Shown: in pieces, positions 59,001 through 64,000 of the stretch
How the letters are laid out: each line of letters starts with the position of its first letter
How positions within the stretch are numbered: position 1 is the stretch's first letter
NCBI GenBank assembly: GCA_023525915.1
Contig: CP026657.1
Coordinates: 2,380,001 to 2,444,000 of the forward strand
Length of the DNA stretch: 64,000 bases
Source: Acetispira formosa (nom. nud.)
GTDB lineage: Bacteria > Desulfobacterota > Desulfarculia > Adiutricales > Adiutricaceae
Direction of reading: 5' to 3'
Position numbers and translations under genes: made by a program
Notes under the pieces: generated by a model
The model's database searches: none
The model's input: the letters and a program-made list of their open reading frames with translations, nothing else
What the model was told of the DNA's origin: nothing

Positions 59001-60077
59001 ATGACCGGGAATCTTGATGAAATTTTAAGCCGCGCCGCGCAAGGCGACAATTTGACCCGTGAAGATCTGGTGCGTATCCTCACCCCGGCTGACGATGGTG
59101 AGCGCGCGTTGATCCGCCAGGCCGCGCGGCAGGCCAGGGCCGCCCACAGCGGTTCACTCGTGTTCACTTACGGGTTTGTCTATCTGAGCACCTGGTGCCG
59201 CAATGATTGCCGCTTCTGTGCCTATCGCCGCACCAATGATCAAGCCCTGCGTTATCGAAAAAACGGCCCGGAAGTGCTGGAGGCCGCCCAAAGGCTGGCC
59301 GGTCAGGGCGTTAACCTGATAGACCTGACCATGGGTGAGGACCCGGCCACCGACAACAGCGAATATGTTGCGGAAATATCCGGGTTGATCAGGGAAGTGG
59401 GCCGCTCCACGGGTTTGCCGGTGATGATATCGCCGGGAGTGGTTTCAGGTGAAGCGTTGAGGAGTTTTAAGGCGGCCGGGGCTGATTGGTATGCCTGTTA
59501 TCAGGAGACCCACAACCCGGAGCTGTTCAAAAAACTTCGTCAGGGGCAGAGCTATGAGGACCGCTGGCAAACCAAACTGTCCGCGTTGGACATTGGCCTT
59601 GCGGTTGAAGAAGGCGCGCTTTGCGGCGTTGGCGAGACGGCCGAAGATCTGGCCGATTCCATCCTGGCCATGAAAAATCTGGGGGCCGGGCAGGTGCGAG
59701 CCATGGGGTTTGTGCCTCCGTCCGAAGCGATGGAAAACGACGGCCAGTGGGTGGCTTCGCCCCAGGCGGGCGCGGCCCAATCGCGCGAGATAGACGTGAT
59801 CGCCGCCCTCAGGCTGGCCATGCCGGGCCGTCTCATCCCGGCCTCTCTGGATGTGGAGGGGCTGGCCGGTCTGGCCGCCAGGCTCGAAGCCGGGGCCAAC
59901 GTCATCACTTCGCTGGTTCCGGCCGATATGGAGCTGGCCGGGGTGGCCCAGGCCAGTCTGGACATTAACAATCAGGCCCGCAGCATGGCGGGGGTGCGTC
60001 CGGTGGTTGAGAGCCTGGGTTTGAAACTGGCCTCACCGGCTGAATACCGCGACCGGCTGGACGGAGTCCGTCCGTGA
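59001..60077 (+). CDS. pylB: Methylornithine synthase PylB (radical SAM)
   Basis: Protein of 358 residues that rearranges lysine to (3R)-3-methyl-D-ornithine. The radical-SAM cluster motif is WCRNDCRFCAYRRTN near residue 65, the CxxxCxxC form of PylB. The glycine-rich SAM block (NLIDLTMGEDP near 105), QETHNPELFKKLRQGQSYED near 170 and PASLDVEGLAGLAARLEAGA near 280 also match the family. The start at 59001 has GAGGCGGGG before it; ATG 58983, overlapping pylSc, is possible and adds six residues. The stop overlaps pylC (GTGA). Confidence 0.96.
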   Translation: MTGNLDEILSRAAQGDNLTREDLVRILTPADDGERALIRQAARQARAAHSGSLVFTYGFVYLSTWCRNDCRFCAYRRTNDQALRYRKNGPEVLEAAQRLAGQGVNLIDLTMGEDPATDNSEYVAEISGLIREVGRSTGLPVMISPGVVSGEALRSFKAAGADWYACYQETHNPELFKKLRQGQSYEDRWQTKLSALDIGLAVEEGALCGVGETAEDLADSILAMKNLGAGQVRAMGFVPPSEAMENDGQWVASPQAGAAQSREIDVIAALRLAMPGRLIPASLDVEGLAGLAARLEAGANVITSLVPADMELAGVAQASLDINNQARSMAGVRPVVESLGLKLASPAEYRDRLDGVRP

Positions 60078-61195
60078 GCTTCCGGCTGGGTATTCTGGGC
60101 GGAGGGCTCCAGGGGATTGAAGCGGCTTACCTGGCCCGTCAGGCCGGCTGGGCTACGACTATGGCCGACGGCCGGTCCGCTCCGCCCGGGAGCGGGCTGG
60201 CCGATGAGTTCATTCACCGCCGCGTCAGTGGCTCCAGCGACCTGGACGCGGTTTTTAAAAACTGCGATATAATTCTGCCCGCCTGCGAAGACCGCGCCAC
60301 CCTTGATCTCCTGGCCGACTGGTCGGCCCGAACCGGCCAGCCCGTCGCTTTCGACCCAGCCGCCTACCACATCAGTTCCGACAAAAGCCTTTCCCGCGAT
60401 TTATTCATCAGAAGCGATACCCCCATTCCGCGCCCCTGGCCGGAGGCGGCCTATCCCATGATCGCCAAGCCCGCCAATTCCAGCGGCAGCCGGGGGGTGC
60501 GCCTCTTGAATGATGATGCTGATTTTAAGGGCCTTTTCCCGGATGGAAACGTCAATGGCTGGATAGTGGAGGAATACTGCCCCGGCCCCTCGTTTTCCTT
60601 GGAAGTGACCGGCCGTCCTGGTGCTCACCATAGTTGGCTGACCACCGCCCTGGAGATGGATGAGGTTTACGATTGCCGTCAGGTGCATGCCCCGGCCGGG
60701 CTTTCCGATGAGCATGAAGCGGAGTTCCGCCGCATTTCGCTGAACATCGCCCGCCACCTGGAACTGACCGGCCTGATGGATGTGGAAATAATCATCGCTC
60801 CGCAAGGTATCCGCGTGCTGGAGATCGATGCCCGCCTCCCCAGCCAGACCCCTATCGTAGTCTATTGGGCGTCAGGTGAAAACCTACTGGCCCGGATGCT
60901 GGAAAATTTTATTACCCTGCCGCCGTCGGCTCCACCGCCCATTCCACGAGCTGTGATTTTGGAGCATGTACATGTAAAGGGTTCCATTATCTGGCCTGGA
61001 GAGCATATAATGGCAGAGGCGGGTCCGCTGTCGCTGGAAGAAAATTTCTTTGGCGCGGATTGGGCCCTGACCGACCGCCGTCCCGGCCGGGACGATTGGG
61101 CCGCCACCCTTATCATCACGGCCGCGGACAAACCCTCCGTCCTGGCCAAACGCCGGGAAATCGTAAGCCGCCTGAATTCCTTGGGCGAACCATAA
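60074..61195 (+). CDS. pylC: Methylornithine-lysine ligase PylC (ATP-grasp)
   Basis: Protein of 373 residues that joins methylornithine to the epsilon-amino group of lysine using ATP. The N-terminal part has the GGGLQGIEAAYLARQAGW block; ATP-grasp features are PMIAKPANSSGSRGVRLL near 130, IVEEYCPGPSFSLEV near 165 and the Mg-binding EIDARLPSQTPIVVYWASG near 255. The size fits the PylC family. GTG start, four-base overlap with pylB, so the cistrons are coupled. In other genomes pylD follows; here a small secreted protein does. Confidence 0.95.
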   Translation: MSFRLGILGGGLQGIEAAYLARQAGWATTMADGRSAPPGSGLADEFIHRRVSGSSDLDAVFKNCDIILPACEDRATLDLLADWSARTGQPVAFDPAAYHISSDKSLSRDLFIRSDTPIPRPWPEAAYPMIAKPANSSGSRGVRLLNDDADFKGLFPDGNVNGWIVEEYCPGPSFSLEVTGRPGAHHSWLTTALEMDEVYDCRQVHAPAGLSDEHEAEFRRISLNIARHLELTGLMDVEIIIAPQGIRVLEIDARLPSQTPIVVYWASGENLLARMLENFITLPPSAPPPIPRAVILEHVHVKGSIIWPGEHIMAEAGPLSLEENFFGADWALTDRRPGRDDWAATLIITAADKPSVLAKRREIVSRLNSLGEP

Positions 61196-61216
61196 CTGTA
61201 ATGAAAGGGGAGCAAT

Positions 61217-61531
61217 ATGAAGAAGCTTTTATTTTTGCTGTGTCTGTTTTTCCCCGTTGACGCTCTGGCTCAATATGAGCCGCCAAGCACCCGGCTGTCA
61301 CCGTATGAACAGCAGCGGTATGGCGATTCTCTGTGGGAGGTTCCGCGCGAACCTTATCAAAGCCGCTATCAAACGGATCGCTTCAGTTCGAAAGTTTACA
61401 ATATGCCGGACTCAGTGGTGCGGGAGCGTTTTCAAACCCGCATGCAGTGGGAAAGCGAACAGCACCGCATAAGCGAACGGGCTAATCGGATTTTCATTCC
61501 GCCAAAAATGGAAAACGCACCAGCCCAGTAA
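61217..61531 (+). CDS. Small secreted protein, unknown
   Basis: Protein of 104 residues with a clear signal peptide (MKKLLFLLCLFFPVDALAQ, cleavage after ALA near 18). The mature part (YEPPSTRLSPYEQQRYGDSL...) is rich in Tyr, Arg and Gln, with no cysteines in the mature part and no known domain. AGGGGA precedes the start. It occupies the slot where pylD is expected, 21 bases after pylC and in the same direction, so it is co-transcribed with the cluster, but nothing suggests a role in Pyl synthesis: it is exported. Confidence 0.8.
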   Translation: MKKLLFLLCLFFPVDALAQYEPPSTRLSPYEQQRYGDSLWEVPREPYQSRYQTDRFSSKVYNMPDSVVRERFQTRMQWESEQHRISERANRIFIPPKMENAPAQ

Positions 61532-61538
61532 AAATCGC

Positions 61539-61574
61539 CGCCGCTCATGCGGATTTGAGCGGCGGCTTTGAAAA
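61539..61574 (+). terminator. Terminator after the Pyl cluster
   Basis: GCCGCCGCTCA (61539-61549) and TGAGCGGCGGC (61558-61568), then TTTG. Closes the pylT-pylC transcript. Confidence 0.7.
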
Positions 61575-61607
61575 CATATTTATTGAAAATGTAATAATGG
61601 CTTATTT

Positions 61608-62942
61608 ATGAAAACTGTTGTTGAAAGAAATCTCAAAAACTTCCTTGAAGACGGCCGCGAAAACGAACTGGCTGAAATGCTGGCCTCCATGCATCCGGCG
61701 GATATTGCGGAAATACTTAATCCGCTGGATATGGAAGACACCATCAAAGTCATTGCCCTGATGGAAGTTGAGCACGCTTCCGACGTTCTGGTGGAGATGT
61801 CGGAATCGTCGCGCGATCAGGTGGCGGCCGAGATGCCGCTGGAGAAGCTGACCGAGCTGGTCGCGGAGATGGATTCCGACGACGCGGCCGACATCGTGGC
61901 CGAACTCCCGGACGATGAGGCCAACAAGGTTCTGGCCGCCATTGAGCAGAAAGACGCTGAGGGCGTCCGCCGCCTGATGATGTATGATGAGGAGACGGCC
62001 GGCGGCCTGATGCAGGTGGAAATGATTTCCGCCAAAGAAGACGAGACGGTCACCCACCTGGTGGAGCGCATCCGCGAAATTGACGACGGCCGCGACGTTT
62101 ACTTTATCTTTATTGTTGATAACGCCAACGTTCTGCGCGGCCAGGTCAATATGCGTCAGTTGCTTCTGGCCTGGCCGGATCAGATGATGAAAGACCTGAT
62201 GACTTTCCCCTCACTGGTCGTGCGGGTGGACGAAGACCAGGAGGCGGTGGCCCAGAAGTTCCAGAAATACGATGTGCAGTCCGCCCCGGTCATAGACGAT
62301 CAGGGTCACCTGTTGGGCCGCATCACCTTTGACGACATCATGGATGTTGTTCACGAAGAGATGGACCAGGACTTCTACCGCATGGCCGGTTCATCGGAAG
62401 AGGAAGTGTATTCCAGCGGCCCGGCCAAAATCGCCACTCTGCGCATGCCCTGGCTGCTCTTCAACCTTGGCGGCGGCTTCATCACCAGCGCCATTCTGTC
62501 TTACTTTGAAGTTGCCTTTACCAACATCCTCATACTGGTGCCCTTTGTTCCCATGGTCATGGGCCTTTCCGGCGCGGTAGGTTCCCAGTCGGCCACCATC
62601 ACCGTGCGCGGTCTGGCCATGGGCCGTATCGCTGAAGGGAAGGTCTGGCCCAACGTTCTGCGCGAAATTCGCATATCCACCATCATCGCTTTCAGTTTGG
62701 GAATCATCATCGCCTTAGGCTCCGGGTTTCTCCACTCAGCCGCTCGATTAGGTCTGGCCGTGGGCATATCAATAGTTACGGCCATAATTGTCTCCACGAT
62801 TCTTGGGGCGGTCATCCCCCTGCTTTTCAAGGCGCTGAAAATCGATCCGGCCCTGGCCTCCGGCCCGGTGGTCACCTCCACCAACGATGTGGTCAGTCTC
62901 ATAATTTACATGGGCATGGGCACGGCCATTCTATCGATGTGA
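61608..62942 (+). CDS. mgtE: Magnesium transporter MgtE
   Basis: Protein of 444 residues, the usual MgtE length. Cytoplasmic N-domain of helical repeats (about 15-125: MLASMHPADIAEILNPLDME, DSDDAADIVAELPDDEAN), two CBS domains (about 130-250: YDEETAGGLMQVEMIS, YDVQSAPVIDDQGHLLGRIT), then five membrane helices (about 275-444) with the pore block PFVPMVMGLSGAVGSQSATI and the closing TSTNDVVSLIIYMGMG. Mg2+ binding between the N and CBS domains gates the channel. The ribosome binding site is weak. It follows the Pyl terminator and appears unlinked to it. Confidence 0.96.
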   Translation: MKTVVERNLKNFLEDGRENELAEMLASMHPADIAEILNPLDMEDTIKVIALMEVEHASDVLVEMSESSRDQVAAEMPLEKLTELVAEMDSDDAADIVAELPDDEANKVLAAIEQKDAEGVRRLMMYDEETAGGLMQVEMISAKEDETVTHLVERIREIDDGRDVYFIFIVDNANVLRGQVNMRQLLLAWPDQMMKDLMTFPSLVVRVDEDQEAVAQKFQKYDVQSAPVIDDQGHLLGRITFDDIMDVVHEEMDQDFYRMAGSSEEEVYSSGPAKIATLRMPWLLFNLGGGFITSAILSYFEVAFTNILILVPFVPMVMGLSGAVGSQSATITVRGLAMGRIAEGKVWPNVLREIRISTIIAFSLGIIIALGSGFLHSAARLGLAVGISIVTAIIVSTILGAVIPLLFKALKIDPALASGPVVTSTNDVVSLIIYMGMGTAILSM

Positions 62943-62966
62943 AGATGGGCGGCAAAGATAAAACGC

Positions 62967-63116
62967 GGAGGGCGGGGCGGTGAGATATCTCCATAGTGGC
63001 CCCCGATTTTTCTCTGATCCCGGCCGGGTGGCTTCATAAGAGGTTTGATAGTCTGTGCCCGTCCGGGGAGCAAAAATCGTGGTCCCCTCTGGAGAAATCT
63101 CACCGCCCCGCCCTCC
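62967..63116. repeat. A hairpin, copy 3
   Basis: GGAGGGCGGGGCGGTGAGAT and ATCTCACCGCCCCGCCCTCC, perfect 20-bp outer arms; interior as in copy 2. Confidence 0.9.
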
Positions 63117-63180
63117 TTGACATTGTCGGTTTATGTAAGAAAACGCAACCGTCACCCCACCCAAACGCAGACACTGACCA

Positions 63181-63326
63181 GGCCGTGCGGGCGAAAAATT
63201 TTCTGTAAGTCGCTCGTAATTTTGCTCCCCGGACGGGCACTTGCTCACCACCAGCCTATGAAGCCACCCGGCCGGGAATCAGAGAAAATTACGAGCGATG
63301 TCAGAAATTTTTTCGCCCGCACGGCC
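63181..63326. repeat. B hairpin, copy 3
   Basis: GGCCGTGCGGGCGAAAAATT ... AATTTTTTCGCCCGCACGGCC, 65 bases after A copy 3. Confidence 0.9.
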
Positions 63327-63368
63327 GTGTTTTACCCTTGCCGCTTCCAAACGGCCGCCCGGCCCGGC

Positions 63369-63397
63369 TTGACAAAAAATTGGTTTTAAACCATAAT
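63369..63397 (+). promoter_or_regulatory. Strong promoter for the EF-G-like gene
   Basis: TTGACA at 63369-63374, 17 bases, CATAAT at 63392-63397. It starts just after B copy 3 and leaves a leader of about 165 bases, with hairpin GCTCCTTCGGAGC near 63518-63530. Confidence 0.7.
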
Positions 63398-63568
63398 CTT
63401 ATGGTCACAGTGGAGAAGTATAACAACTTGGAAGGAGTCATAACATCGCGCCAGGCGCGGATGTCGTCATATAGAAATATTCATTTCACCAAAACCTTGT
63501 TACTAACGCTCCCATACGCTCCTTCGGAGCCGGGACGACCCATATCTATCGTACGCTAGGGGTGGACT

Positions 63569-64000
63569 ATGAAAGACGTCGCAAAACAGAGAACCATTGC
63601 CTTCATTGCCCATAACGGGGCCGGTAAAACCACGCTGGCCGAGGCTCTTCTTTTCTACAACAAAGTAACCAGCCGCCTTGGCTCGGTTATGGAAGGAACC
63701 TCAATCCTTGATTCCGAACCGGAAGAAATCAAACGCACCAGCAGCATTAACGCCGCTTTCCACTCCTTCCCCTGGAAAAAACATCAGATAACTTTTATAG
63801 ATACCGCCGGTGACGAAAATTTCCTCAACGACACCAAAGCCGTCCTCAACGGGGCTGACGCTGTTGTTGTGGTGGTGGACGCGGTTGACGGCGTGAAAGT
63901 CTCCACGGAAAAAACCTGGGATTTCGCCAACAACTACAGACTCCCCCGCATGATCATCATCAACAAGATGGACCGCGAAAGGGCCGACTTCTTCAACACT
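63569..64000 (+). CDS. Elongation factor G-like GTPase (3' end outside window)
   Basis: First 144 codons of a translational GTPase of the EF-G-II type. G1 is AHNGAGKTTLAEALL (canonical EF-G has AHIDAGKTT), G3 is DTAGDENF (canonical DTPGHVDF), G4 is NKMD. The His that activates water in ordinary EF-G is replaced by Asp, and switch I reads SEPEEIKRTSSI. Such paralogues are usually slower or specialised and are not the main translocase. AGGGGTGG lies before the ATG at 63569. Strong promoter upstream. The frame is open to the window end. Confidence 0.9.
   Translation, partial: MKDVAKQRTIAFIAHNGAGKTTLAEALLFYNKVTSRLGSVMEGTSILDSEPEEIKRTSSINAAFHSFPWKKHQITFIDTAGDENFLNDTKAVLNGADAVVVVVDAVDGVKVSTEKTWDFANNYRLPRMIIINKMDRERADFFNT

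Noticed and set aside
61217-61531. Candidate for a new PylD substitute
   Set aside because: It has an export signal and only about 85 mature residues, with no nucleotide-binding fold; a cytoplasmic dehydrogenase is required.
63401-63559. 52-codon frame in the leader of the EF-G-like gene
   Set aside because: Its ATG overlaps the expected transcript start and has no ribosome binding site, so translation is unlikely.

Overview
The window looks like a chromosomal piece of a Gram-negative, probably anaerobic member of the Desulfobacterota (old Deltaproteobacteria). The grounds are a full outer-membrane kit (lpxC, bamA, tolB, pal, lolCD, lplT-aas), a ferredoxin:thioredoxin reductase catalytic chain, a YedF-type selenium-metabolism protein, glutamine synthetase III, and a pyrrolysine (Pyl) cassette with split synthetase genes. 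Genus-level placement is inference. Coding DNA is GC-rich by eye and intergenic DNA is crowded with repeats.

Layout. 1-6.0 kb: glycerate kinase (5' cut by the window edge), rpmB, YjbQ-type protein, two unknown coiled-coil/membrane proteins behind a promoter with a palindromic operator candidate, and glnN. 6.5-8.9 kb: guaA and an unknown protein. 9.0-14.6 kb (minus): znuC-znuA without a permease, then yedF downstream of a PilB-like ATPase carrying a cyclic-nucleotide-binding domain. 15-28.5 kb: radA, an M20 peptidase, infA, a three-domain LplT-PlsC-Aas protein, an RluA synthase, an RsmG-TrmH fusion, a MATE exporter, a YczE-like protein, lpxC. 29.7-39.6 kb (minus): an envelope block with pal, a propeller-only tolB paralogue, an isochorismatase-family gene between inverted repeats, tolB, bamA, lolD and lolC. 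39.8-46.3 kb: lysS, a GNAT protein, gyrA, an RsuA/RluB-type synthase. 47-50.4 kb (minus): M48 protease, periplasmic thioredoxin, CcdA, ftrB and a glutaredoxin. 50.6-54.2 kb: lipoprotein hydrolase, a Cys-bearing small protein and nhaD. 54.6-61.5 kb: sigma-54 activator, pylT (tRNA-Pyl, anticodon CUA), pylSn, pylSc, pylB, pylC and a small secreted protein. 61.6-64 kb: mgtE and the start of an EF-G-like GTPase.

Two things stand out. First, the Pyl cassette: an amber-decoding tRNA, both halves of PylRS and two of the three biosynthetic enzymes are present, but no pylD lies in the window, and 182-bp repeats in three tandem copies split pylSn from pylSc. No methylamine methyltransferase is present, and five ordinary genes (yedF, infA, lolD, a GNAT gene, rluB) still end in TAG. 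Second, almost every intergenic gap is built from a few dispersed palindromic families: a MITE-like element with inverted termini (called R here), long near-perfect hairpins (H), paired A/B hairpins, Q and P elements, and an approximately 840-bp palindrome (L). R copies sit against gene ends and supply the stop codons of several genes, including pylSn. Tandem arrays and one chimeric copy suggest that the families are or were active.

All family assignments are from reading the sequence; no search or folding program was run.
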